From positions 1 through 64,000 of the forward strand of contig NZ_DATIND010000085.1 in assembly GCF_035474595.1 (NCBI RefSeq): a stretch of 64,000 nt of DNA, read 5' to 3'. The notes under the pieces are model-generated. The model had not been told where the DNA came from. It searched no databases and saw nothing but the letters and a program-made list of their open reading frames with translations. Origin of the DNA: Longimicrobium sp. (lineage in GTDB: Bacteria > Gemmatimonadota > Gemmatimonadetes > Longimicrobiales > Longimicrobiaceae). Shown here piece by piece: positions 56,390 through 64,000 of this stretch; position 1 is the first letter of the stretch; each line of letters opens with the position of its first letter. Made by a program: the position numbers and the translations under genes.

Positions 56390-57436
56390 ATGCCCGAAGA
56401 GCCCCTCACCGAGCGCGAGCACGCGATCCTGGAGGCGGTCATCCGCACCTACGTGGAGACCGCCGAGCCGGCCGGCAGCCGCGTGGTTGCGCGGCGCTTC
56501 CGGCTGGGGATCTCGCCCGCCACGGTGCGCAACACCATGAGCGACCTGGAGGAGAAGGGGTATCTGTACCACCCCCACACCTCCGCCGGCCGCGTGCCCA
56601 CCGACCTGGCCTACCGGCTGTACGTGGACTCGCTGATGCGCCGCCAGCCGGTGAGCGAGGTGGAGCGCACCGCCATCCGCCGCGAGCTGGAGGGCGGCGG
56701 CGAGGCCGCGGTCGAGCACCTGCTGCGCCGCGCCGCACAGGTGCTGGGGCTGCTGACGCAGGAGCTGGGCGTGGCCATCGCCCCCCGGCTGGACCAGGCC
56801 ACCCTCGAGCGGCTGGACCTGGTCACCGTCCACGAGGCCAAGGTGCTGCTCGTGCTCACCCTGCGCGGCGCGGGGGTGCGCACCATCTACGTCGACGTTC
56901 CCGCGGCCATCCCGCCGCAGACGCTGGCCTCGGTCGCGCGCATCCTGAACGAGCGGCTGGGCGGGCTGGCGCTCCGGGAGATCCGCGCCACGCTGGCCGA
57001 CCGCCTGCGCGACTCGGCCCCGGCCGAGACGCCCGGCGCCGCCGAGCTGCTGAATGTGTTCGTGCAGGGCGCGGAGGAGCTTTTCGTGGGCCCCGTCCCC
57101 CCGGAGCATGACGTCCATCTCGGCCGCGCGTCGGTCCTCGCGGAGCAGCCCGAGTTCAGCAGCGGGCAGCGGCTGCGCGGGCTGATCGAGCTGACCGAGC
57201 GGCGCGACCTGCTGAAGGACGTGCTGGGCCGCCGCGGCGAGGGCGGGCTGCAGGTGACCATCGGGGTGGAGCATGGCGACCCCGCGCTCTCCGACTTCAC
57301 CGTGGTGACCTCCGAATACCGCTCCGGCGGCCTGAAGGGCGTGATCGGGGTGATCGGCCCCACGCGCATGCCGTACGACCGCGTGATCGCGCTGGTCGAG
57401 AGCACGTCGAACCTGATCTCCGACTTCCTGGGCTGA
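56390..57436 (+). CDS. hrcA: Heat-inducible transcription repressor HrcA
   Basis: A 348-aa repressor of class I heat-shock genes. The N-terminal winged helix has LTEREHAILEAVIRTYVETA, EPAGSRVVARRFRLGISPAT and VRNTMSDLEEKGYLYHPHTS, ending AGRVPTDLAYRLYVD, the HrcA signature. A GAF-like domain (LLVLTLRGAGVRTIYVDVPA) follows, and the terminal IGVEHGDPALSDFTVVTSEY and GVIGVIGPTRMPYDRVIALV blocks are typical. ATG 56390 was chosen. It would bind CIRCE operators, but none was found within this window, so its own operon may be controlled differently. dnaJ starts 23 nt after its stop. Confidence 0.96.
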   Translation: MPEEPLTEREHAILEAVIRTYVETAEPAGSRVVARRFRLGISPATVRNTMSDLEEKGYLYHPHTSAGRVPTDLAYRLYVDSLMRRQPVSEVERTAIRRELEGGGEAAVEHLLRRAAQVLGLLTQELGVAIAPRLDQATLERLDLVTVHEAKVLLVLTLRGAGVRTIYVDVPAAIPPQTLASVARILNERLGGLALREIRATLADRLRDSAPAETPGAAELLNVFVQGAEELFVGPVPPEHDVHLGRASVLAEQPEFSSGQRLRGLIELTERRDLLKDVLGRRGEGGLQVTIGVEHGDPALSDFTVVTSEYRSGGLKGVIGVIGPTRMPYDRVIALVESTSNLISDFLG

Positions 57437-57459
57437 CGCCGTTTGATGACGATAGAGGC

Positions 57460-58614
57460 ATGAGAGACTACTACGAGATCCTGGGCGTGGCGAAGGACGC
57501 CGACGGCGAGGTGGTGAAGAAGGCCTACCGCAAGCTGGCGCTGCAGTACCACCCCGACCGCAACGGCGGCGACAAGGAGGCCGAGGAGAAGTTCAAGGAG
57601 GCCACCGAGGCGTACGAGGTGCTGCGCGACGGCGAGAAGCGCTCCCTGTACGACCGCTTCGGCCACGCGGGGGTGAAGCGCGGCGCGGCGGCGGGCGGCG
57701 CCGGAGGGTTCGGCGGCGGCTTCGGCTTCGAGGACGCGCTGAACATCTTCATGCGCGACTTCGGCGGGTTCGGCGGCTTCGAGGACCTGTTCGGCGGCGG
57801 CGCGCGGCGGCGCGGCGGGGCGCAGAAGGGGAAGGACCTGCAGGTGCGCCTCCGCATGACGCTGGCCGAGGTGGCCACGGGGGTGAAGAAGACGCTGAAG
57901 GTGAAGGCGCTGGACCCCTGCTCGCAGTGCCAGGGCTCGGGCTCGGCCGACAGCGGCGGCCCGGTGACCTGCGAGAGCTGCCAGGGAACGGGGCAGATCC
58001 GCCGCGTGCAGAGGAGCGTCTTCGGCCAGTTCGTCTCCGCCTCCGTGTGCCCCACCTGCGGCGGCGAGGGGAAGACGATCCGCAACCCGTGCAAGAAGTG
58101 CCACGGCGACGGGCGCGAGCGCGGCGAGCAGACGCTGGAGGTGGAGATCCCCGCCGGCGTGAGCACCGACCAGTACCTGACGGTGCGCGGGATGGGCAAC
58201 GCCGGCCCGCGCGGCGGCCCCCGCGGCGACGTGCTGGTGGTGATCGAGGTGGAGGACGACGCGCGCTTCGTGCGCGACGGCTCCGACCTCTTCTACGACC
58301 TTCCCGTCTCGTTCAGCCAGGCGGCGCTGGGGCAGGAGGTCGACGTCCCCACCGTGTACGGCGACGAGAAGGTGCGCGTTCCCGGCGGCGTGCAGGGCGG
58401 CGACGTGCTGACGCTGCGCGGCAAGGGCCTTCCGCACCTGGGCGGCGGCGGCCGCGGCGACCAGCACGTGCGCATCCACGTGTGGACGCCCACCGAGCTC
58501 TCGCCCGAGCAGCAGGAGCTCTTCCGCAAGCTGGCCGAGATCGAGGGCCCCGCCCCCGCGCAGGGCGGGCAGAAGGGCTTCTGGGAGCGCGTGAAGGACG
58601 CGTTCGCCGCGTGA
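57460..58614 (+). CDS. dnaJ: Chaperone DnaJ (Hsp40)
   Basis: A 384-aa co-chaperone of DnaK. The J domain (1-70) has the HPD motif H31-P-D33. The G/F region (about 75-115) reads GAGGFGGGFGFEDALNIFMR. The zinc domain has four CxxCxGxG-type repeats (CSQCQGSG, CESCQGTG, CPTCGGEG, CKKCHGDG), and the C-terminal peptide-binding domains follow (VPTVYGDEKVRVPGGVQGGD; LTLRGKGLPHLG). All features of a full type I DnaJ are present. Its stop overlaps the GTG of prmA (GTGA). The hrcA-dnaJ-prmA order is common, though grpE and dnaK, which often lie between, are absent here. Confidence 0.97.
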   Translation: MRDYYEILGVAKDADGEVVKKAYRKLALQYHPDRNGGDKEAEEKFKEATEAYEVLRDGEKRSLYDRFGHAGVKRGAAAGGAGGFGGGFGFEDALNIFMRDFGGFGGFEDLFGGGARRRGGAQKGKDLQVRLRMTLAEVATGVKKTLKVKALDPCSQCQGSGSADSGGPVTCESCQGTGQIRRVQRSVFGQFVSASVCPTCGGEGKTIRNPCKKCHGDGRERGEQTLEVEIPAGVSTDQYLTVRGMGNAGPRGGPRGDVLVVIEVEDDARFVRDGSDLFYDLPVSFSQAALGQEVDVPTVYGDEKVRVPGGVQGGDVLTLRGKGLPHLGGGGRGDQHVRIHVWTPTELSPEQQELFRKLAEIEGPAPAQGGQKGFWERVKDAFAA

Positions 58615-59489
58615 TCGATCCGCGCAGATGGCTGGTGCTGGCCGTCCGCGGCCCCTCGCCCGAGATGGCGGGGCTGGTCGCCGACGGCCTGCTCGCGCTG
58701 GGCGGCGCCGCGGTCGAGGAGAAGGGCGGCGCCTCCATCACCTACCTCCTCCCGCCGGACGACCCCGACGCCTTCGCGGCCGAGGCGCGCGAGCAGCTGG
58801 CGTCGTGGCTCCCGGACGAGACGCCGCTGGAGATCGAGTGGCGGTGGCAGGAGGACGAGGACTGGGCGGCGGACTGGAAGCGCGGCCTGGCCCCGCGCCA
58901 GGTGACGGACCGCATCGTCGTCAAGCCGACGTGGACGGAGTGGGACGCCGCGCCCGGGCAGGTGGTGCTCGATGTCGATCCGCAGATGGCGTTCGGCACC
59001 GGCGAGCACGCCACCACGCGCGGCTGCCTGCGCCTGCTGGACGGCGCGCTGCGCGGGGGCGACCGGGTGCTGGACGTGGGCTCCGGCTCCGGCATCCTCG
59101 CGATCGCCGCCGTGCGGCTGGGCGCGCGCGAGGCGGTGGCGGTGGAATACGACCCCGACGCCAACCTCAACGCCCGCGAGAACTTCGAGCGGAACGGCGT
59201 CGACGGCCGCGTCCGCCTGGTCGAGGCGCTGGCGGACGACGCGCTGCTGCGGGAGCTGGGACGGTTCGACCTCGTGCTCGCCAACATCCTGAGCGGTGTC
59301 ATCCGCCCGCTCCTCCCGGCGCTGCGCGGCGCGCTCGGCGGGGATGCGGAGGGGCGGCTGATCGTCAGCGGCATCCTCCGCGCCGAATCCTCCGACGTGG
59401 TCCGCGATGCCGAGGCCGCCGGCTTCCGCGTGGAGCGGGTGGACGAGGAAGAGGAGTGGTGGAGCGCGCTCCTGCGCCCCGTGGGGTGA
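58611..59489 (+). CDS. prmA: Ribosomal protein L11 methyltransferase
   Basis: A 292-aa SAM-dependent methyltransferase that trimethylates L11. The N-terminal L11-binding domain (1-90) includes WQEDEDWAADWKRGLAPRQV. The linker motif VVLDVDPQMAFGTGEHATTR is diagnostic of PrmA. The catalytic Rossmann domain has VLDVGSGSGILAIAAVRLGA and a substrate-side LVLANILSGVI (the NIL motif). GTG 58611 overlaps the dnaJ stop. The length is normal. Confidence 0.95.
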   Translation: MIDPRRWLVLAVRGPSPEMAGLVADGLLALGGAAVEEKGGASITYLLPPDDPDAFAAEAREQLASWLPDETPLEIEWRWQEDEDWAADWKRGLAPRQVTDRIVVKPTWTEWDAAPGQVVLDVDPQMAFGTGEHATTRGCLRLLDGALRGGDRVLDVGSGSGILAIAAVRLGAREAVAVEYDPDANLNARENFERNGVDGRVRLVEALADDALLRELGRFDLVLANILSGVIRPLLPALRGALGGDAEGRLIVSGILRAESSDVVRDAEAAGFRVERVDEEEEWWSALLRPVG

Positions 59490-59619
59490 AGGGATTCCGG
59501 GTTGGGGACGATAGGAGATGCGAGGCGGCGCCGGGATTTCCGGCGCCGCTTCGTGTCTCGGTGCACGGGGCGCGAACGATGCAGCGATTCTGGCCGAACC
59601 TGCAACGCGAGGAGGAAGC

Positions 59620-59904
59620 ATGGCCACCGCACGCGATCCGGTCTGCGGGATGGAGGTGGATACCGACACCGCCATCCGCGTCCAGCACGGCGACCACACG
59701 CACTACTTCTGCTCGGAAGCCTGCCGCGAGAAGTTCCTGGCCGATCCGGCCCGCTACGGCGACGCCCACGCGGCGCCCGGCGGAACGGCGGAAGAGAACC
59801 CGCCCTTCACCGTCGACGAGCACGGGATCGCCGCGCCCAAGTTCGGCTCCGCGGGGAGCGGCGGCGCCGAGTTCGAGCCGCTCCCGCCCGGCGCGCGCGA
59901 CTGA
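59620..59904 (+). CDS. YHS-domain protein
   Basis: A 94-aa protein preceded by GGAGGAAGC. Residues 1-48 are a YHS domain (ARDPVCGMEVDTDTAIRVQH, HYFCSEACREKFLADPARY) with three Cys and two His for metal binding, as in the leader of CopA-type ATPases. The C-terminal tail (HAAPGGTAEENPPFTVDEHG onward) is hydrophilic and not recognised. The partner metal and its role are unknown. Confidence 0.88.
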   Translation: MATARDPVCGMEVDTDTAIRVQHGDHTHYFCSEACREKFLADPARYGDAHAAPGGTAEENPPFTVDEHGIAAPKFGSAGSGGAEFEPLPPGARD

Positions 59905-59909
59905 GCCCG

Positions 59910-59940
59910 GGGCGGGGACGCGCCTGAACCAGGCGTCCCC
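59910..59940 (+). terminator. Hairpin after the YHS gene
   Basis: GCGGGGACGC (59910-59919) pairs with GCGTCCCCGC (59931-59940), with an inner GCCTG/CAGGC extension. It lies 6 nt after the stop. No T run. Confidence 0.6.
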
Positions 59941-60059
59941 GCGGTGGCGGAGTAGGATCGATTTGCGCTCACTTTGTGCGCCTGTCGGTCATCGGGGTCG
60001 GTGGATATGATTCTCGCCCGCGTTGGGCGATGGATCATGTCCGCCATTCATTTTCCCTG

Positions 60060-60818
60060 ATGACGACGATCCCGGGCCGGCGGCGGCCGCGATTCTACGA
60101 GCGCAAGACGGTGGTCGAGCTGCTGGCGATCGTGCCGCCGGTGGTGACCGCCGGCGTTACCGCGTACATCAACCTGCGCGACCCCGGCAAGCGCACCCTC
60201 GGCTGGCTGCTGGTCGGGGCGATCGGCTGGCTCGCCGCCGCCAGCATCGTGAGGGTGCTGCACGCCCACGCGCAGGACCGCGAGCAGAAGCGCCGCGACG
60301 ACTACGACGGGTTGCTGGGGGCGCTGTATGTGCTCTACGGCCTCGTCAGCGCGCGAGCCGCCGTCGGTCCGCACGAGCACGGACGCCTGCGGATCACCAT
60401 CCACCGGATCGTCCCGCCGGTGGCGAAAGGACGGGCGGCCGAGGAGCTGGAACAGCTGCTGCCATACCTTGGCGGCGATGGAGGCGGCCCCGGGCGGCGG
60501 TTCTCGATCCGCGCCGGGGTGATCGGCAGAGCCGTGCGAGAGAAGATTGCGTTCGCCGCGTCGCGCCAGAACGAGCACTACGAGCAATTCCTGGGCGAGC
60601 TGGTGCGCGAGTATGCCTACACGGAGGAGGATGCGCGCCAGCTCGCCCCGGACCGCCGGGCATGGATGGCGGTGCCGGTCGCCGGCGCGGGGCGTGCGGT
60701 CGCGGCGGTGGTGTACCTGGACTCGAACGAGCGGACGTTCTTCACAAACGAGCTGCAGAAGATTATCGTTGATGCGTGCAGCGGAATCACCTCCTACGTA
60801 CACGAGGCATACAGATGA
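60060..60818 (+). CDS. Membrane protein with cytoplasmic GAF-like domain
   Basis: A 252-aa protein. Two hydrophobic helices (VVELLAIVPPVVTAGVTAYI, about 16-35; LGWLLVGAIGWLAAASIVRV, about 43-62) are followed by a charged helix (HAHAQDREQKRRDDYDGLLG) and a GAF-like alpha/beta domain: ARAAVGPHEHGRLRITIHRI, RFSIRAGVIGRAVREKIAFA, AWMAVPVAGAGRAVAAVVYL and DSNERTFFTNELQKIIVDAC. There is no kinase or cyclase output, so it may signal through a partner. It overlaps the next 58-aa gene (ATGA). ATG 60060 was chosen because it precedes the first helix; an earlier in-frame ATG exists. Confidence 0.8.
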   Translation: MTTIPGRRRPRFYERKTVVELLAIVPPVVTAGVTAYINLRDPGKRTLGWLLVGAIGWLAAASIVRVLHAHAQDREQKRRDDYDGLLGALYVLYGLVSARAAVGPHEHGRLRITIHRIVPPVAKGRAAEELEQLLPYLGGDGGGPGRRFSIRAGVIGRAVREKIAFAASRQNEHYEQFLGELVREYAYTEEDARQLAPDRRAWMAVPVAGAGRAVAAVVYLDSNERTFFTNELQKIIVDACSGITSYVHEAYR

Positions 60819-60991
60819 TCGAGCCCCGTCCGGCCGAGAACACTCCGCGCATCCGGTCCGTCGTCGTCTCTCCCGAGGGTGCGGCCATTCGCCTCGAGCG
60901 CATCGAGCTCTCCGACGACATGCGCCGCCGGCTGACGGCCGAGGGCGTCACGTATCTGCCGCCGCCGCCCGGCTCTAAGCTGAAGCGGTAG
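60815..60991 (+). CDS. 58-aa protein coupled to the GAF-like membrane protein
   Basis: It starts at the ATGA overlap with the preceding gene: MIEPRPAENTPRIRSVVVSP, EGAAIRLERIELSDDMRRRL, then TAEGVTYLPPPPGSKLKR. It is a small basic/acidic alpha-beta protein with no recognised family. The translational coupling suggests that it acts with the GAF-like protein, perhaps as a partner or accessory (inference). Confidence 0.7.
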   Translation: MIEPRPAENTPRIRSVVVSPEGAAIRLERIELSDDMRRRLTAEGVTYLPPPPGSKLKR

Positions 60992-61078
60992 CTGCTTGCC
61001 GGGCCGCATTCCTGCCCGCTCTCCACGCGATCGTGGCGGGCGGGCTTCGTGTTTCCGGAAGATGAAGAAGGTGACCGG

Positions 61079-61444
61079 ATGAGCGGGATCGTGGGGCTGG
61101 ACCACGTGCAGCTGGCGATGCCGCGCGGCGGCGAGGAGCGGGCGCGCGCCTTCTACGCCGGCGTGCTGGGGATGGCGGAGGCGGCGAAGCCGGCGGTGCT
61201 CGCGGCGCGCGGCGGCGTGTGGTTCACCGCCGGCGCGGCGGAGGTGCACCTGGGCGTGGAGGACGACTTCCGCCCGGCGCGCAAGGCGCACCCCGCGCTG
61301 AGCGTGCACGGGCTCGCGGCGATGCTGGAGGCGTGCCGGGCGGCCGGGTGCGAGATCGCGGACGCGGAGCCGCTGGAGGGGTGCGAGCGCGCGTACGTCT
61401 CCGACCCGTTCGGCAACCGCGTCGAGCTCATCGAGCGGAGCTGA
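61079..61444 (+). CDS. VOC-family (glyoxalase/bleomycin-resistance-like) protein
   Basis: A 121-aa vicinal-oxygen-chelate fold protein. It starts with GLDHVQLAMPRGGEERARAF and YAGVLGMAE, followed by WFTAGAAEVHLGVEDDFRPA, ALSVHGLAAMLEACRAAGC and the terminal AYVSDPFGNRVELIE motif. Metal ligands H9 (DHVQL), the middle H (EVHLG) and E (ELIE) are present. GAAGAAGG precedes the ATG at 61079. The substrate is not predictable. Confidence 0.9.
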   Translation: MSGIVGLDHVQLAMPRGGEERARAFYAGVLGMAEAAKPAVLAARGGVWFTAGAAEVHLGVEDDFRPARKAHPALSVHGLAAMLEACRAAGCEIADAEPLEGCERAYVSDPFGNRVELIERS

Positions 61445-61531
61445 GCGGCGCCGGCGGGCTTGTGGAGGGTCGGCGCGGGCCGCACTTTCGGGCATCGAAC
61501 CATTCGACACACCGAAACCGGCGTACGAGCG

Positions 61532-61879
61532 ATGAGCGACTGCATCTTCTGCAGGATCGTGGCGGGCGAGATCCCGTCGCAGCGCGTGCTGGAGGGCGGC
61601 GACTGGATCGCCATCCGCGACATCAACCCTGCCGCGCCCACGCACGTGCTGGTCATCCCCCGCCGCCACGTGGATTCCATCGCCGCGCTGGAGGATGGGG
61701 ACGGGCAGCTGGCGGGGGCGCTGCTGCTGGCGGCGCGCGACGTGGCGCGGCACGAGGGCGTGGCCGAGAGCGGCTACCGCACGGTGATCAACACCGGCGC
61801 GCACGGCGGGCAGACGGTGGCGCATCTCCACGTGCACGTGATCGGCGGGCGGCAGCTGACAGGGCACGGCACGGCCTGA
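61532..61879 (+). CDS. HIT-family (HINT-like) nucleotide hydrolase
   Basis: A 115-aa purine phosphoramidase-type HIT protein: SDCIFCRIVAGEIPSQRVLE, IAIRDINPAAPTHVLVIPRR, GYRTVINTGAHGGQTVAHLH and HVHVIGGR, holding the histidine triad HLHVHVIGG. A Cys pair near the start (CIFC) is common in the HINT group. The length is normal. The ATG at 61532 fits the family start. Confidence 0.93.
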   Translation: MSDCIFCRIVAGEIPSQRVLEGGDWIAIRDINPAAPTHVLVIPRRHVDSIAALEDGDGQLAGALLLAARDVARHEGVAESGYRTVINTGAHGGQTVAHLHVHVIGGRQLTGHGTA

Positions 61880-61983
61880 CGCCGCACCGCCGCCCGCCAT
61901 CTCCCTGCGCTCGTCCAGCCGGGCGTCGCCGCACACCTTCCGATCTCCCGAACGGGGAGGCGCTTCCTGATCTCGATCCGGCG

Positions 61984-62706
61984 ATGGTGAGGGCGCGGGC
62001 GCTGCTCGCGTGGGGCGTGCACTTCTACACGGCGCTGGGGCTGGCGATCGCCGGCGTGGTGGCGGTGCTGCTGGTGCGCGGCGACGCGGCGAGCCTGCGC
62101 GCGGCGTTCCTGCTGCTGCTGGTGGCGACCGTCATCGACGCGAGCGACGGGGCGCTGGCGCGGGCGGTGGAGGTGAAGCGCGTCCTCCCCGGCTTCGACG
62201 GGCGGCGGCTGGACGACATCACCGACTTCCACACCTACACCTCGCTGCCGCTGCTGCTGGTCTGGCGCAGCGGCGTGCTGCGGCCGGAGCAGGCGCCGTG
62301 GCTGCTCATCCCCCTGCTCGCCAGCGCGTACGGGTTCTCGCAGGCGGACGCGAAGACGGACGACGGCTACTTCCGCGGCTTCCCGTCGTACTGGAATGTC
62401 GTCGCCCTCTATCTCCACTATCTCCGCCCCTCGCCGGACGCGGCGCTCGCGGTGCTGCTCGGGCTCGCGGTGCTGACGTTCATCCCCGCCAAGTACCTGT
62501 ATCCCTCGCAGCCCGGCCTGCTGAACCGGGGGACCACGGTGGGCGCGGCGCTCTGGTCCGCGGTGCTCGTGCTCGTGCTGCTCGACATCGTAACGCCGGT
62601 GCGGACGTGGCTGCTCGCGTCGCTCATCTTTCCCGCGTGGTACATGCTGGCGTCGTGGGCCGTCACCATGCGCGACTGGCGGCGAGGCCATCGCGATCCC
62701 GGCTGA
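61984..62706 (+). CDS. CDP-alcohol phosphatidyltransferase, Pcs-like
   Basis: A 240-aa integral membrane enzyme with about eight hydrophobic helices. The CDP-alcohol motif is complete: D52-x2-D55-G56-x2-A59-R60, then G73-x3-D77-x3-D81. The segments DFHTYTSLPLLLVW, YGFSQADAKTDDGYFRGFPS and YWNVVALYL are those of bacterial phosphatidylcholine synthase (Pcs), which joins CDP-diacylglycerol and choline. The FHTYTSLP/GFPSYWN pair favours a Pcs-type enzyme, but substrate choice cannot be proved. Start 61984 (ATG) leads into the first helix. Confidence 0.85.
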   Translation: MVRARALLAWGVHFYTALGLAIAGVVAVLLVRGDAASLRAAFLLLLVATVIDASDGALARAVEVKRVLPGFDGRRLDDITDFHTYTSLPLLLVWRSGVLRPEQAPWLLIPLLASAYGFSQADAKTDDGYFRGFPSYWNVVALYLHYLRPSPDAALAVLLGLAVLTFIPAKYLYPSQPGLLNRGTTVGAALWSAVLVLVLLDIVTPVRTWLLASLIFPAWYMLASWAVTMRDWRRGHRDPG

Positions 62707-62744
62707 TGGATACGCGGCGTCCGCCGGGGCCATCTCCCGCCGAC

Positions 62745-62773
62745 TTGTAGGGGCGGGGGAGCGTTTGTATCTT
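62745..62773 (+). promoter_or_regulatory. Promoter for the zinc-ribbon protein
   Basis: TTGTAG (62745-62750), a 17-nt spacer and TATCTT (62768-62773), 89 nt before the ATG. Confidence 0.55.
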
Positions 62774-62862
62774 CATCTCTCCAAAGTCTTTCCGTGGCGA
62801 CCCCACCGCGCCGCGATCCGCATCTCCCATCCATCTCCACTCCCCTCCCGAGGTCCGTTCCG

Positions 62863-63486
62863 ATGAGCGAGATCCAGTTCAGCGACAACTACAACGACCT
62901 GTCCACCGACACCGGCTTCCAGTTCGAGTTCTACTGCGAGCACTGCCACGAGTCGTGGCGCTCGCCGTTCGACCGCTACGCGGCGGGGACGGCGGAAAGC
63001 CTGCTGGGCGCGGCGGACGGGCTGTTCGGCGGGTTCTTCGGCACCGCGCGCAACGCCGTGAGCAACCTGCGCGGCGCGGGGTGGAGCAAGGCGCGCGACG
63101 AGGCGCTGCGCAAGGCGGTGGGGGCGGCGCGCGAGCACTTTCACCGCTGCGCGCGGTGCGCCAACCACTACTGCGACAACTGCTGGAACGAGGACGAGGG
63201 GGTGTGCACGGTATGCGTGCCGCGGCTGGACGCGGAGCTCTCCGCCATCCGCCGCGAGGCCAAGCTGAACCGCGCCCGCGAGGAGGCGTACGCGCAGGCC
63301 ACCGTCAGCCAGGCGGACCTCACCGACCGGGTGGTAAGCTGCCGGGACTGCGGCGCGCCGGTGGGAAAGGGCAAGTTCTGCCCGGAGTGCGGCACGCCCG
63401 TGTCGCTCACGCGCACCTGCGGCAGCTGCGAGGCGGAGATCCCCACGTCGGCCAAGTTCTGCCCCGAATGCGGAGCCAAGCCGTAA
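62863..63486 (+). CDS. Multi-zinc-ribbon protein
   Basis: A 207-aa soluble protein. CxxC pairs start at C25-x2-C28 (FYCEHCHESW), then CARCANHYCDNC and a CTVC near 100-125, and two tandem double-zinc ribbons at the C-terminus (CRDCGAPVGKGKFCPECG; CGSCEAEIPTSAKFCPECGA). Between the first zinc pair and the second block lies a Gly-rich helix (AESLLGAADGLFGGFFGTAR). The closing ribbons are DZR-type protein- or nucleic-acid-contact modules. The function is unknown. ATG 62863 was chosen by position; no strong ribosome binding site is seen. Confidence 0.85.
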   Translation: MSEIQFSDNYNDLSTDTGFQFEFYCEHCHESWRSPFDRYAAGTAESLLGAADGLFGGFFGTARNAVSNLRGAGWSKARDEALRKAVGAAREHFHRCARCANHYCDNCWNEDEGVCTVCVPRLDAELSAIRREAKLNRAREEAYAQATVSQADLTDRVVSCRDCGAPVGKGKFCPECGTPVSLTRTCGSCEAEIPTSAKFCPECGAKP

Positions 63487-63566
63487 GGCCGCGGGGGGGG
63501 GACGCAACACCGTCCCTCCTCCCCCGCATTCCAGGGAGAAGGGACGGAGAGGGATCGGGACGATGA

Positions 63567-63836
63567 TCAGGGATAGCGTCGCCGTCCCGCGCCCGCGAGC
63601 AGGCGGATGAGGAAGAGCAGCACGATGGCGCCGATGAAGGCGACGAAGATCTGGCCCGCGAGCCCGCCGAACGGGGTGCCCACGCCGAGGGTGCTCAGCA
63701 GCCAGCCGCCGATGAACGCGCCCACGATGCCCACGATGATGTCGCCGATGATGCCGTACCCGATCCCGCCCATCACCACCGACGCCAGAACGCCGGCGAT
63801 CAGGCCGACCAGGATCCACCAGAGGATTCCGTGCAT
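63567..63836 (-). CDS. GlsB/YeaQ/YmgE-family small membrane protein
   Basis: An 89-aa protein with three glycine-rich membrane helices: GILWWILVGLIAGVLASVVM, GYGIIGDIIVGIVGAFIGGW and IFVAFIGAIVLLFLIRLLAG, ending GRRRYP. This is the transglycosylase-associated (GlsB/YeaQ/YmgE) stress-protein family. AAAGGA lies 7 nt before the ATG at 63836. It stands alone. The remaining 164 nt to the right edge of the window hold no gene that I can support. Confidence 0.92.
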   Translation of the reverse strand: MHGILWWILVGLIAGVLASVVMGGIGYGIIGDIIVGIVGAFIGGWLLSTLGVGTPFGGLAGQIFVAFIGAIVLLFLIRLLAGAGRRRYP

Positions 63837-64000
63837 GGGGCTGTCCTTTCGAAGAAGGTTCGGCCACACAGGGGCAACCGCCATGCCGAAACCGCACGCG
63901 TGAAACGGCGGGCGCCATATGTTCGTATCGTAAGCGCCTGTGGCGGAATGGTCTGCGGAATCTCGCCGGACCGGCCGACGAAGGGTTGGTTTGGACGACG

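Noticed and set aside
63938-64000. GCGCCTGTGGCGGAATGGT resembles the start of a tRNA-Leu
   Set aside because: The D-arm continuation (GACGC) and an anticodon stem do not follow, and the window ends before a T arm could be seen.

Overview
The window is a 64 kb piece of a very GC-rich chromosome, with G/C in most third codon positions, ATG/GTG starts and dense single-copy housekeeping genes. The gene set includes secreted gluzincin/beta-propeller/beta-barrel proteins, proline-rich lipoproteins, a diderm-style muropeptide recycling set, a pinensin-like peptide precursor and a CarH-like regulator. Together these suggest a Gram-negative soil bacterium of the Gemmatimonadota, probably the Longimicrobium group. 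That placement is inference; no rRNA or tRNA gene is present to test it.

Layout. 1-8.4 kb: the tail of a possible transposase gene, a family B DNA polymerase, an orphan 50-aa lanthipeptide-like precursor, a membrane kinase with its OmpR-type regulator, an amino-acid permease and a TetR regulator. 8.8-16.2 kb: a large secreted metalloprotease-like protein, small proteins, a DEAD-box helicase with a DbpA-type RNA-binding tail, and two paralogous coiled-coil membrane proteins. 16.4-22.2 kb: a GH13 glucosidase, two secreted proteins and an erythromycin-esterase-like enzyme. 22.7-27.4 kb: an ABC exporter followed by a soluble kinase and a CheY-like regulator, a glycine-zipper lipoprotein, and a small DUF433/HicB-like gene pair.

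29.7-39.2 kb is the clearest functional block. MurQ, an unknown protein, AnmK, a HEAT-repeat lipoprotein, NagZ, AmpG and an AmiC-type amidase together cover release, uptake and cytoplasmic breakdown of cell-wall fragments. 39.4-47.6 kb: a second metalloprotease-like beta-barrel protein, an inward-rectifier K+ channel, a CarH-type B12 photoreceptor-repressor divergent from a GT2 glycosyltransferase, and a SAIGRALA-motif protein. 47.7-50.8 kb: a BlaI-type repressor under a 37-bp palindrome, overlapping an M56 (BlaR1-type) sensor fused to a DUF4097-like and HEAT-repeat domain. 51-59.5 kb: RNase D, an amidohydrolase, HemW, HrcA-DnaJ-PrmA. 59.6-63.9 kb: small enzymes and membrane or zinc-ribbon proteins.

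The intergenic DNA is unusually structured. Two related families of about 50-bp bipartite palindromic repeats (A and B) occur twelve times, and family B always occurs as inverted pairs about 200 bp long. There is also a 213-bp palindromic element (with a half copy elsewhere), a 66-bp repeat present twice, a family of hairpins ending in TCCGCGTGAGA-like sequence, and arrays of 7-8 bp (once 13 bp) tandem repeats that begin at or just after stop codons. No CRISPR array, rRNA, complete insertion sequence or prophage was seen.
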